64,000 bases of DNA, from contig OX485808.1 in the NCBI GenBank assembly GCA_950295325.1, positions 17,628,527 through 17,692,526 on the forward strand, written 5' to 3'. Shown here piece after piece: positions 23,430 through 35,107 of this stretch. The notes under the pieces are model-generated. The model did no database searches and was not told the origin of the DNA. It worked only from the letters and a program-made list of their open reading frames with translations. The stretch is from Polytrichum commune (lineage: Eukaryota > Streptophyta > Polytrichopsida > Polytrichales > Polytrichaceae). The position numbers and the translations under genes are program-made. Each line of letters opens with the position of its first letter. Position 1 is the first letter of the stretch.

Positions 23430-23887
23430 CCGATGATGATGATGCTAATAATATTAAGGCCGGGCAGGGGGGCAGGCGCCATGTTTGGTGGCGGAAAGGG
23501 GAGGGCTGGGAATAGAAGGTGAGGGGGGTGGGAGATATATATGTGTGTGTGTGTACTTTGGGGAGTTAATTTAGCCCAGTTAGGGGTGGCTGCTGCTGGG
23601 CTGCTTATCATTTTGCATGCACTTTAAACCCCTCTTTCAGGTGTCATTTACTCATTAATGAGGTGGCCCAAACTGGGAGAGGGGGGGGGGGGGGGCGGCT
23701 ACCCTATTTTAGGCCTTTTCAAACTTTTGAGCCCGGCCCTGCAACGACACCACAGCTGGCGCAGCTTATTAAGTTACTCTCAAGCTGTAACTCATGTGCC
23801 CATTGCTTTATTCCCCCCTTCTTTCTTGGGATCACACTTCTCGTGCCAAAATCGCCTCCCTGCTTCGTTTCAACATACGTGGATTAG
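23430..23887. other. Spacer with simple-sequence tracts
   Basis: GAT repeat at 23431-23442, (TG)n at about 23542-23553 and a run of about 15 G at 23682-23697. Open frames of 80 and 74 codons across the G run are low-complexity artefacts. No gene. Confidence 0.5.
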
Positions 23888-24295
23888 CCTAATTAATTAG
23901 TGAGGGAGGGTTAATTAACAGTGAGTGTGGGGAATTAGTGACGGTGTTACTAATTTTTTTTACCATTATGGAAAATTTGTGCCACCGTGAGATCTAGGAA
24001 GCATTGTTCATCCTGGCACTAATCACAAAAATACTATTCATAACGGAAGTATTCTTTGATAGTACCGGGAATATTCATCTTGTCGTTATTCAACTTTGTG
24101 TATAATTTTCTTCTTCAATCACTCTACCTAAAGTTTAGAGAATGCACTGATTTTCTTGAAATGTATGGTAATTGAGCATGAGTACGTGAATTTAGTATCA
24201 CTCGATAAAAAATTCAGCTTCCACTAATCTTGAGACTTGGGCAAAATAGTGCATGTTTACCTCCACGCACTAATTGGGATAATCAATGTACTTGC
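23888..24295. mobile_element. Repeat family B, copy 2
   Basis: Collinear with 10568-10985 (see that entry). It starts with 'TTAATTAGTGAGGGAGGG' and ends near 'CGCACTAATTGGGATAATCA', whose reverse complement resembles the start. No coding capacity. Confidence 0.6.
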
Positions 24296-24489
24296 CACTC
24301 ATTTACTCAACGTGGCCAACTTCGTGAGGAAAAATATGATAAGGAACTATAAAAAATAATATAGTACTTAAGGCTTTTGAGAATCCTTGAATTCTCATTG
24401 GTTGAGGATGTCGATTCATCATAGTGAACTATTGATGTTGCTTTGTCTTTGAGTTGCTCTAACTCTCTACATGTAAATTCCGAAACAAA

Positions 24490-26085
24490 GTATCATGGGA
24501 AGTACATACTAACAACGCCAATGAGTGCCATCATAAGCTTCAAAGCATAGGAGCACAATAGGAGCGATGAGGGAGAGCTCACGAAGTGATGCATGCACAA
24601 AGTAGACACACCATAGCAAAAGACACACATCAACACGATGGTCCTCACCCAAGAACAAGTATTGCAACGCATCTCACCATAATGCAAACAAGTGAAGCAC
24701 CAACAAGTGCAAGCAAAAAAAAAAAAAGTACAAACCAAACAAAACCCCAAACAACCATGCCCAAACTTGCACACCACCAACAATACACTCAAATATTTAT
24801 CCCTACACACAAACATACACAAACATGCATACAAAATTAAGCAATTTGTGTACCTAGCATGATCACTCCACCCCCCAACGGCCAATCAGCCCCCCGGCAA
24901 CAAAATCACAACACTTAGGCACAACCCATGGGCAAGCCAATCCCCTATATATTCACCACCCCAACCCACTTCAAGCACCGCCTTCCATTCCCAACCATCA
25001 ACCAACATAGTATCACATATCCAACAATGAAGATCAACAACTTGCCATCAACTACATCAACATCAAACCAATCTTAAGACCTAAAGAGACCAACACCCGC
25101 ACATAGAACGAGACACAAGTGCTCCCAAACATCAACCACCAGGAGATGCCGAAGACATCCTACGCTCAGACTCACAACCGCACAATGCCAAGAAGCCCAC
25201 TCAATTACCACCACCAACTTAGCAGTGTTGGAGTGTGCCCACATCCACGCAATGGAGTGAAACATAGGAGTTGCCAACACCTAAAGTTATGGTACCATGT
25301 CACAAGGAGGTCGCAATAGAGAGACAACTAGCAATCGCCACCAACAAGACACAATGAATCGACATGAACCTAATAGAGCCTAACCATCCCACACTTTACA
25401 CTATACACCCAAGAGTGTAATCCAAACAAAAACATCATAACTAACATGCCCACCATCCAAATACACCTTCCACCATAACAAATACATGACCATGATGGCA
25501 ACTATCATACCAACATATCACTTGAAAGATTATTGTGGCTATGGGAAAGATACTCGGCCAATATAAACACGCCCACACTCGACTTAATCCCCCACCCTCA
25601 TGCAAGACGTTGCAACATAAGTTCTCCTCCTAGCTAACAAATATATCAAACCAATACCCAAAAAGCAACTAAACACTATATCCCCCATACACAACCAGCA
25701 ATCCTAGACACCCTAATAAACACCTCCCAACTCACATATTCCTACTTCTCATACCCCCTTACATGCCCCCACCACATTCACACAATATCACTCCTCACTC
25801 AAGAGAGACAAAAAGAATCGGTTCACTAGGCCCAACCTACTCCACACAATGGGCATGATAAGGATACACTCACTTTACAAATACCAACCTTATACCCAAA
25901 CCATCAAATGGGCTAAAATGGTAGCGAAAGATAATCCGGATTAAAAAACTAATATTGTCTTCACACATAATGATTGGTTGCCCAACCAAACCAACCCTCT
26001 CCACCAAACAAAGATTATTTCCATCCTAACAATCCCCCCCCTTCCCCACCCTCCTTGCATGTACTATTATGATAAGAGCCTCTCT
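24490..26085. other. Strongly strand-skewed, G-poor tract of unknown origin
   Basis: For about 1.6 kb the plus strand is very rich in A and C and nearly free of G runs. Open frames on both strands (24493-24885 minus, 24586-24840 plus, 25074-25280 minus, 25119-25319 plus) have skewed composition (Thr/His/Pro/Asn or Cys/Val/Leu) and no recognisable domain. I do not regard them as genes. A similar tract lies at 41540-42190. Confidence 0.5.
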
Positions 26086-26090
26086 TCACA

Positions 26091-26252
26091 TGACATTATT
26101 CAAATCCATAACAATGCTCTATGGGACTAATATTATTCCATGGGATATTCCATGATATTCCCAACATTCAGATTGAATGTGGGAAATATCCAAGAATATT
26201 ATGTGGATTAATGTTAGCCCCATGGAACATTGTTATGGATCTGAATAATGTT
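26091..26252. mobile_element. 162-bp near-perfect palindrome (hairpin MITE)
   Basis: The left half starts with 'CATTATTCAAATCCATAACA'; the reverse complement of the right half starts with 'CATTATTCAGATCCATAACA'. Pairing continues to the centre at about 26171 with few mismatches and almost no loop. No coding capacity. Such short hairpins are typical of Tourist/Stowaway-size MITEs, but I cannot assign the superfamily. Confidence 0.7.
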
Positions 26253-28745
26253 ATGCACCTTCATCCTCATCGTCTCCAATACACCAGTCCAATCCCAATT
26301 ACATAAATTTCTCCAAACCATCCCTAACCCTCTACTCACAATATGAATCACATACCCCCCTCCTCCCAACCTTCCCTCCACTACCATGGTTGCCCATCAA
26401 AATCTCTAAGGTTGAGGCATCAACAACCGATAAATAAGAGAGTTCGCAACCTTTTTACAACTCATTGTTAGTGGACTTTGATATCAATTCGTAAAAGAAT
26501 TGGTACTAGATCCATAATTTGATGGAGTTGAACACATCTTTATTCAAACACAATTGCAGACGTACATAATTTTCAACCTTGCAAATCATTGTATTATAGA
26601 GGACACTCTATTCCATGTTTACATGTGTTGGAATGTAGTTTCCATGTTGGATACAAGTGGGTTGTGGCGAATGTGCGCATGCCATTTGACAAATTTTGAG
26701 GGGTAATTAATTATTTTGTGTTGGAATAGATAGCCCTCTACATTAATAGAATTTAAACATAACCAAATAATGTCCATCTACCATACATCACCCCCTCATA
26801 TTGTAGTTCCTCAGGTTCCCACATATTTGTTTCACCTTTGTGTGTTCAAATAACATCACAAGCACCCCAAATTTGAAGGTAGAGGGTGCTTGAACCATCC
26901 TTTTAGCTTAATTGACCTATGCATAGCATCGTACTTGCATATGTGAGGGCAAAAACAACTTAGTAAATGGAAACACATTGCCATAAGAGTTTGATTTTTT
27001 TTTACCGCAACATGAATATAGCATGCAATGTTTTCCCCAACATGTACAAGTTTCTCAATGTTATCATATAGGGGGGCTTAACTAACCCACTAGGCAGCTA
27101 CAAAGCAAGCATTTTATAATATTAGTTTGGGCCTTCCCAACCTTTTAAGTTCCCATCCCATTCTACCCCATAGTTGGCTTCTTATAGCCTTATTCTGTCC
27201 ACGCTATAAACTTCATGAACCAGGCCTCGATCCTCTCGCGAGGGCCCACAACACTTACTAACTATGGTGTAACTAACCCATGTCTCTTGGAGTCGCCACC
27301 TTTATTAGTCTTCACCGACTCTTTCTAGAGCTTGACATGCCCATTGTAAGCCCTCCGTGCGGTACTCACCATATTTAATGTCGGTCCTTGAGGCAAATAG
27401 TTAGCATAGGGTGGCATCAGGCTTAACAATGGTACACTAACGAGAGGTGGGTACATGGGGCGGAATTAGGTAGGAAACAAAATCAGTATTGTCTATCTCG
27501 TCTAGTTTATCAAGGGACCATTTTGTAGTAGTATTTGTGGAAATTGTCTTTTTGTGTCAAAATCCTCTCGAACGTAGCAACTACACTTCGCGCATATGAG
27601 ATTTGTGGCAACCATGATAGGGTTCAAGTATAATCATACTCTCTATAGGTATATCATTGGTTCATTCCAACCTAATCTCAATAGACTGATTTGGAATCTA
27701 TGATTATGATACTAAGGTTAGAATATATTTCATATTTTAAAAGAGAAGTTTTAAAGGGTTCTGAACGTTTTTCACCTTCAACTAACATGGGTGTCACAAA
27801 TCCTTTACCAACTTTGGTGGGCTTAGAATTCGTGCCTCCTTAATTAAGTGGTTTACCAAGAACCTTCATCCCATTTATTTGTGGTTGTCTCATCCCAACT
27901 CAATCTCAGTAGACAAATTTGGGGTCTCTTGTTTCAGGAAAGGGGGAGGGACATTTACAACTTGCACAACATGATGCAGCAAGGACTGGCACTAGCCCAA
28001 CATAGTACTTCGGAGGTGACACCTAGGGGGTTTTTTAATTTTTTACATGGATTGTGAGCTAGGCCTTCATCGAGGCAAGTGAGTGATGATGAAAGGCTAA
28101 ACACCACCAAGAAGAATTGGATGCTTGACCCCATGGATCCGACCTTAAGGCCCAACCACTCGCCTTTCACTTAGGTACACTAGGTAGTCCTCATGTGGTG
28201 GGTGAATTTTTTTTTAAAAAAAAAAAAAAAAAACTCAACATTGACCACTCTAATTGTGTAGTCTAGGTGGAAGTAATTTACACGCTTTCCACATGGTATC
28301 TAATACCATCTCAGCGAATGTGCAAGAGACACGTGGCACACTTTGCTATTATGTGCTTCAACGCAAGATTGCGGTGACACGGTGGCCGGTCAGTGGCCGT
28401 CTCGCCTCGCCTCAAGTCGCAGCCCAATCTGGCCTCGCAAAACTTCGGTCTCAACGATTGTTACATCGACCGCCACTGTCCAATTTCTCCACCAAATCCA
28501 TCAACATTCACAACGCTCAAAATTCCAGTGGTGGTAAGATGAGACACCTCTGGCTCGGAGTATTTCCTTTCTCTAGTTTGCAACATTGTCTTCAATTTGT
28601 CGCTCAAGCAAACTCAATTCGATGATCCGTGTCATTTCAATCGACAAATTCCGAGCTAGGCATCATGTTATACATTTCCCACAGGCATGCCATGTCTGCT
28701 TCTTATTAGTTCCAACTTCCATTTTCTCTTTTGAGCAGGTGAGAA
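26253..28745. other. Intergenic region upstream of the metalloprotease gene
   Basis: No supportable gene. 27060-27480 contains GC-richer sequence with 'CTTGGAGTCGCCACC' near 27289. That reminds me of plant Gypsy LTR sequences, but no paired LTR is visible. There is an A/T homopolymer block at about 28208-28233. The 123-codon frame at 28254-28625 precedes the protease start in another frame and is more likely leader or promoter sequence than a protein. Confidence 0.4.
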
Positions 28746-31700
28746 ATGACTTCCATTGGATGCGTTCACATCATCGCTAGCCCGATTTACGAACACTCTG
28801 TGGGTTTCAAAGTTAGTGATCCCAAATGCGTCTTTCGAGATTCAAGTGCACCAATCAGGGTTTCATGTAGTAGGCCATCGGGGTTTAAGAAGGCTAAGAA
28901 GTCAACCCAACATCCGGTTCATGTGAAAGTGAAGCAAAGGGAATGGCAGGAGGCAGAGGATCCACAACTGGAGCCTTCAGTACGATTTAACCCTACGGTA
29001 ACTGAATTGGAGTGGAAGGAGTTCGAGGAAGCTGTGGAAACAAAAGATTTGCAAAGAGCACTCAATGTGCTGGAGGTTTTAAATAGGTTTCAATCAGATG
29101 GCCCTACTGTTGGTGAATATGATTCGGTTGAAACTAGGGCAGAGTCTTCCAATCAGACAGGGACTTCCGGAAGATTGTTTCTTCCCCGAACAGAATATAT
29201 GAAGGTTTTGAACACATGTCAGAGTGCCATGGATTTGGAAATGGTGGGCCAGGCATACCAATGGCTTCAAGATAGGGGAATGCTTGCGAATTTCGGAAAA
29301 TTTAAGTCTCGAGGTGCAATTACAGAAGACTCCATGTCAATTTTCTGCTCTCTATGTCAATTATAATTCAATCCTTTTTCTTATGCATATGAATTGAGAG
29401 TACATTCATAACATTCTCGAGTGGCCTATGAAGTCTCCTGGAGCAGATGGAATAATTCTTAGGTTATTTGGGTTCAAATGAAGACTTCATTTTCTGCTCT
29501 TTCAATCTTGGATTCTTTTCTTTTATTATCCATATGGCTTGAGGATACATTTATAACATTCTTGAGTAGCCTATCTAGTCTCCCGGGGCAAATGTAATAA
29601 TTCTTAGGTTATCCGGGTTTAAATCTCGAGATACAATTACAGAAGACTTCATATTCTGCTCTCTCATCTTGCATTCTTTCTTTTCTTATCCACATGGCTT
29701 GAGAGTACATTCATACATTCTTGAGTAGCCTATGCAGTCTCCTGGCATAATCAAAAACTTTCATAGGTTACTCGGATAACCTAAGAATGATTTTATATGG
29801 GGCGCACCAGGCACTCCTTCATGGTTTCATGTCCGTAAGATACGCAACAATGAGGTGTCAAATGATGAGAGCTTGCCACTTGACTGTGCTCAGCATTCAA
29901 CCATGCAATTAAGGACCTTAAATTATGGAAATCTATTCTTGAAGCCAGAATAGAAAGGGAGTGTCCTTACAAGACTCAAGAATTTTATGTCGATTGATTG
30001 TGGGAGTTGTGGTCACATGCCACAGTGTTTGAAGCTAGTGGAGAAGGGAAGACAATCACTCAGGAAGATATGTTGGCATCCTCTGGTCTAGATGGTACGT
30101 ACTAAACCTTCTGATAAATTTTCAAATAAAGATTTTCAATCTCCTGGGCCCTTCAATTAGGGGACCTCAATAGGCTTTAGTAACATCTCATCTGCTAGTG
30201 TAATTGCACGAGTGCTCAACTTGCTGAAGTAGTAGCACACCATTTATGAAAATTGCTACGAAGGGAGGCTGCCTTCGTTTTTGAAGGGGTTAATCCTGTC
30301 ACAGTTTCCTAATGCTCTCTTACGGACTGTACATCTGTTTGCAATTTCTCTGTGTTGTTGCAGCATCCAGCCTGTCTCCTAAAAAGTGGGGTATCAGTGG
30401 AGATTCGGGATTTGTACTTATTGGAGCAATTGCTCTTTACAGCATCCTTGGGAACAACTTCAACATTGATTTACGGCCAATTGCAGCTATAGTTGTTGGC
30501 TTGGGTTTACTGGACTCCATATATCTCGGAGGCACAGTCCAAGCTCAGGCCCTGTCCCTCTGGCTACCTTACAAGCGTCGAATATCTGTTCATGAAGCTG
30601 GACATGTCCTTGTGGGTGAGTTGTGGTCTTGCACATTGCACACTTGCCTTTCGTTTGAAGAATATGGTATCTGGCAGTTTGTGAGGTCAGTGAGAGAAGA
30701 TGCAGCAAAACATTGCTGAGAAGTCAATTTTTTGTACGTGTGCAGCATACCTGCTAGGGTGCCCAGTGAGGGGAGTGGTGCTTGATGCAGTGGAGGCCCT
30801 AAAAATTGGAGTTGCTGGTCAGGTGCAAGACAAGGCTTCTATATTCATCCTTTCTTACCCTAACCCGGGTTAATTACTTATAATTTCTTTGCATTTTCCT
30901 TTGTAAACTTTCAGTGGATTAAGTCGTGTTGATATGTTATGTACCTTGTAGAATTATCTGTTAGTTTAAAAAGAAATTCAGCTCAGTGGCTGGATATACG
31001 TTGCTTTTTATCACTCCAGATGTACACATTATGAAGTGTTGGTCAGCCATGGTTATTATCTGTAATTTGGAGATGATTGCAGCCTATTAGTGTCATGCTT
31101 TAATCTGGTGGATTTGGGTATTCATTCCACTCCAATCTTTTGCAGGCTGGCACTCAATTTTGGGATGCAACTTTGGAGCGAGAGCTTCGTGAAAACAGAT
31201 TGACAGGAGCTTCTCTTGACAGGTGTGTTACATTTCGGATACTGTGGGAATTCTTTAGAAACAAGATTCTGCATCCACTGCAACCTGCCTTATTTCTTAT
31301 TCTCACTTGCTCCTTTTGTCCTTTATTGAAGCAGATATTGTATAGTATTGTTTGCGGGCATTGCCGCCGAAGGTTTAGTCTATGGCGAAGCAGTGGGTGG
31401 TGAAAGTGATGAAAATCTGTATAAAGGGGTCATTTCTGGACTTCGGCCCCCTTGGGCTCCTGGTAAGGTGAGTACCTATTTGAGATTTTGCTTGAGCACT
31501 TCCTAACACTGATGCCATCAGTCGTTACTGTAAGTATCTTGATCGTCTTTTAGAATTATAATCTTCAGTTATTATAACCCTCTGTACCTGTGATTGATTT
31601 ATTTCTGTTGCAGATGTCAAACCATGCCCGGTGGTCAGTTCTCCAGGCCTTCAATCTTTTGAAAGAGAATCGGAAGGTCCACGAGGCTCTGGTTGAAGCT

Positions 31701-31769
31701 CTGTTGAAGGGGGCAAATTTGGCTTCGCTTGTGGAGACAATCGAGACCACTATGGCAGCCAAAGCATAA
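28746..31769 (+). CDS. Chloroplast M41-like membrane metalloprotease homologue (VIRESCENT3-like), 443 aa
   Basis: Exons 28746-29313, 30026-30094, 30364-30615, 30746-30822, 31146-31222, 31335-31467 and 31614-31769. All introns are GT-AG and the total is 1332 nt in one frame. The first ~50 residues are basic and Ser-rich, like a plastid transit peptide. A charged region with 'YMKVLNTCQSAMDLEMVGQA' and 'RGMLANFGKF' follows. Two hydrophobic segments (about 228-241 and 252-267) precede the zinc-binding motif HEAGH at 289-293. 'GTQFWD', 'LFAGIAAEGLVYGEA' and 'SNHARWSVLQAFNLLK' follow. The family is plant-wide, related to FtsH proteases but without the AAA ATPase. Arabidopsis VIRESCENT3 is, to my knowledge, a member acting in thylakoid development. 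The function here is inferred from family. Intron 1 is expanded by tandem repeats of the exon 1 splice junction. Confidence 0.88.
29301..29776 (+). repeat. Three tandem units spanning the exon 1 donor site of the metalloprotease gene
   Basis: Units at 29301-29472, 29473-29617 and 29618-29776. Each contains 'GAAGACTTCAT'-like, 'TTCTGCTCT', 'GAGTAGCCTAT'-like and 'AGTCTCC'. Unit 1 includes the last 13 nt of exon 1 and the real donor (CTCGAG|GTGCAATTACAG). Unit 3 carries the same junction with the donor changed (CTCGAGATACAATTACAG). So intron 1 lengthened by duplicating the exon-intron boundary. Confidence 0.8.
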
Positions 31770-32748
31770 CACATTCACAATAATTCTTTCATCAGTTTTG
31801 TGAAAGAAACCTGAATGACACCACATAGTAGGTTTCTAGGTTGAAGAACTAGATAAATCAAGTAGACAAGTGTTCTGGAAAGCGGCAAAGCTATGGAAGC
31901 TCAGAAACCTATTGGCCATTTGTGATCCCTCCATTGAACTGAGGTGTAATTTATGTACTATTTGAGATGAACTTACAATGACTTCCATGCATTATCAGCA
32001 AGAAAATGCGACAGAATCTTGTCAACACCATACTTCAACGCTATATTGACTTCAACGCTATATTAAAATCCCTAAAAACCCCAAAATTCCCAAAACTTGA
32101 AATTTCGTATTTTAAAATCCAGATTTTAAGCATTGGTGGAGAATATATCATTGACGTGAATTACAAGTTTGTGAGCTCATAGAAGCTGTTGACAACACCT
32201 TGTAAGTAGGTCTCATTATGGTGCTCATCTAACTTAATACTCAGTATTTGGTCTGAATCATTAGTGTCTGGTTGGTGCAATTTTGTCAGTCATCTATACT
32301 CGAGAGACAGCTACCTTATTCCCAATAATGAGGGCATTCTTACTACTCGGCTGTGCAGGTGCAAGTTTTCAGGAATCATCACCAACTAACTGTCAGTTCT
32401 TTGAGGCTTGAGCTTTGATTGCAAAAGAAGATAACGTAAGTATGAGAAGTATCAAATTTATGGATTCATTGCTAATGAGCCTTGATTCGGGCCTCAAATG
32501 TTCGGCCCCATTTAAAGTTTCGTATCGAAATTCCTATACCTAACCCCAATCAATGGGCCTTGGAGGCAAGAAAATAAAATCCCAGTTCTCATAAGTATCT
32601 GGCTCTGATTTAGTTCAAACTTTGCCGGTTATTGCATAATGACAAGCATCCATGCATCGGGGCTCGTGAAATCTTTCTATCTGCGTGAGGGAGGCCTTGA
32701 TGATGGCAAAGTGATCAATACGAAGTTTCAAAAGATTGGAGGCTAAAA
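31770..32748. other. 3' flank of the metalloprotease gene, no gene
   Basis: The first few hundred bases are probably 3' untranslated sequence; I cannot place the polyadenylation site. Nothing else recognised. Confidence 0.4.
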
Positions 32749-32932
32749 TATTCTACACAGCATCCCAAGAAATTATATGGGTGAACCTCATTACTGACTT
32801 ACTACACCAGAGTGAAAGCCTCGCATTATTAGGTGGTAAGTATTCTACACAGCATCCCAAGAAATTATATGGGTGAACCTCATTACTGACTTACTACACC
32901 AGAGTGAAAGCCTCGCATTATTAGGTGGTAAG
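32749..32932. repeat. Perfect 92-bp tandem duplication
   Basis: 32749-32840 and 32841-32932 are identical base for base as I read them, starting 'TATTCTACACAGCATCCCAA' and ending 'TTATTAGGTGGTAAG'. Identity in otherwise drifting DNA suggests a recent duplication or an assembly artefact. No coding frame involved. Confidence 0.9.
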
Positions 32933-33149
32933 TACCTCAACAAATCGGAGCCAATACTAAATAGTGCACCTAAGTTACTTTCTTCTCTTGCTGGAACCAT
33001 ATATTCCTTTCGTATAGGAATTCGTAGCTTGAAATAAATGCATTATAATCCACTCGATTCAAAACCACTAAAAAAAACCGTGGGCTTATCCTAAGACTCA
33101 TTGGTGTGGTGCGTGATGCTCTCATTCTACTTATGACATGTGGGCCTTA

Positions 33150-33420
33150 TATGGTCACTCATCTTAATCGGACGCCTCTGTTTGAGTGGTATATGGTAAT
33201 GCTTGTAGTTTAAAACAAACACCTAAAAAAGCATGTGTCACGATGAGATTGGACTATGTGCTCAAAACAAGTTAACCCTTCTAGGGACACAATTGGGAAG
33301 GCCTATGTCATCACTCAAACAAAAAGAGAATCTTCATTTTAATCGCTTTTGTGTTTCAACTCCCATGATGAAACTTTAAATGTCAATCTTCTAGATTCAC
33401 AAATGCTACTTGAATGAGGC
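33150..33420 (+). repeat. Repeat family D copy
   Basis: Shares 'GAGATTGGACTATGTGCTC', 'AGAGAATCTTCATTTT' and 'CTCCCATGATG'-like segments with 15860-16090 and 42820-43060. The ends are uncertain and there is no coding capacity. Confidence 0.5.
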
Positions 33421-34908
33421 AATTTCTTATCCAATTGAACTGTCAAAATTGTATGTGGAGTTATTCTACGTGCTCACCTTCAACTTCCACCCCAATCATT
33501 TCAATCCATCTTCCACGTGTTCATACCAAATGTTGTGTGAGTATCTAAGTTCAACCATGCATCCATAGTGGTAAGTGTACATGTGACATACACTACCCGA
33601 CATTTAAATATCCACTTGACACTTGGACATATTCTACTTCAAAACTCCGTGATATCACTTATACACCCTTGAACATTATATGAACATTTTTAATACCTCT
33701 ACCTACCGGTATAATAGTTATAATAATAACAATACATGGACAATGTTGGTAAATGCCAAATCCTTGGAGGTGATGAACTTTCACCTCGATCACACCAACC
33801 CATCCATGCTTTGGGTGAACTAACTTAACCCCGTGCACTCATGCGAAGAGGATGTATGGGAAGTGCCTTCTTCATGAGCTGTCTACCCACCACATTCCAA
33901 GTTATAATTATCATGGCTTGTACACATCACCTACGGTTATTTTCAATCTTGAGTTGGTGTCATATGTTTCTTTTTCAATACCATTTGGGTATCTATAATG
34001 AGAATTTCACATGTTTTGATATTCATAACATCAGTAAGTAGCTTACATGATGGTCTCTTCTCAAAGGAGAGGTTGCAATCAAAACACTAGATGATAATTT
34101 ACAGTTGCTTGTCAAAAAGTTCATAGGACACATCTGAGTGCTCCCCATAAATTAATAATCCATAGACTATAGGAGAATTATCCTCATTCGATACAGAGTC
34201 CCACAAAACACAATCAAGGAGTTGTGTGATGTTACGTTAGTAGGGTACGCGTATTTGAGGAGATTTTTGTTAATGACGTCATTTGGGTCTATGTACCATG
34301 CAAGAACCTATGTGCCTAGGTAAAATCGCCCTAGTATCAATACGGTTTAGAATGGTGTTGGCCCAAGTAACAATTTAGATATAAAAAGATTCTCTCACTT
34401 TGAAACACCCATCAATTATCAATACTTGAATTTAGTATTACGAATTTCGATATTCGCAAGTTGGTTCTTTGATATCATGCATCCACATGTAAATTGCTCC
34501 AACATTGGTTATTCCCAATGTTGCATGGGTAGATGCACAACCAATGCATCAATAAAAGCATGTGGATGGGTATGAAATACCTTTTGCAACTTTCAATACT
34601 TGATACCCACTTGATATCTACCTATACACCGTTGCAAAGTTTCATAGTATCAACTATCATAGCACCGTGGCGATTTTGGTCATCAAAGAACCTCATTTTT
34701 ATAAAGGAAAAAAGCATAAACCTAGTAGAATATACTGTTTATAAATTAAAAATGAACGATTTGCCTAGACTGCCATGGGACTATGATACATGTCCTTGGA
34801 CACTTTCTAAATACCATTAATATTAAGGCCCACTAGTTGTCAATTTTTAAGATCTACATGTTTCAACATCATTAGCTATTGGTATGTGTCTCAAATGATG
34901 CCTGCGTG
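33421..34908. other. Gene-free spacer
   Basis: AT-rich DNA. Open frames at 33841-34041 and 34533-34820 have no recognisable features. No repeat structure is obvious by eye. Confidence 0.4.
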
Positions 34909-34919
34909 CAACATTGGAT

Positions 34920-35096
34920 TTTATTTTTATTTTTATTTTTTCGAAACACATGACGTTGAGGTGCTTTTTGACCACTTGGATAGTATTTTGTCAAGTAGAG
35001 AGACAATTTCATGGCCGAGAATCAAACCGATGATCACTCCGTTTGGTTTGGGTACCTCTCCACTATTATCCAGTAGTTTAGGGTTATCTTGGACCA
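34920..35096 (-). mobile_element. tRNA-derived SINE, copy 3, with 11-bp target duplication and A-rich tail
   Basis: Perfect 11-bp direct repeats 'CAACATTGGAT' lie at 34909-34919 and 35097-35107. On the minus strand the head matches copies 1 and 2 ('CCCTAAACTA', 'ATAGTGGAGAGGTACCCA', and a B-box-like 'GTTTGATTCTC'). It is followed by 'TCTCTCTACTTGACAAAATA', and the element ends in a (TAAAAA)n-type tail (plus strand 34920-34940). It is shorter than the other copies because the body is partly deleted. Head, tail and target duplication together are diagnostic of a SINE. Confidence 0.85.
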
Positions 35097-35107
35097 CAAC
35101 ATTGGAT

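Noticed and set aside
27060-27480. LTR retrotransposon
   Set aside because: One short motif recalls plant Gypsy LTRs, but there are no paired LTRs, primer-binding site, polypurine tract or reverse transcriptase motifs in the window.
28254-28625. 123-codon open frame as the start of the metalloprotease gene
   Set aside because: It is in a different frame from exon 1, has no domain, and no splice joining it to the protease exons preserves sense better than the ATG at 28746 with its transit-like N-terminus.
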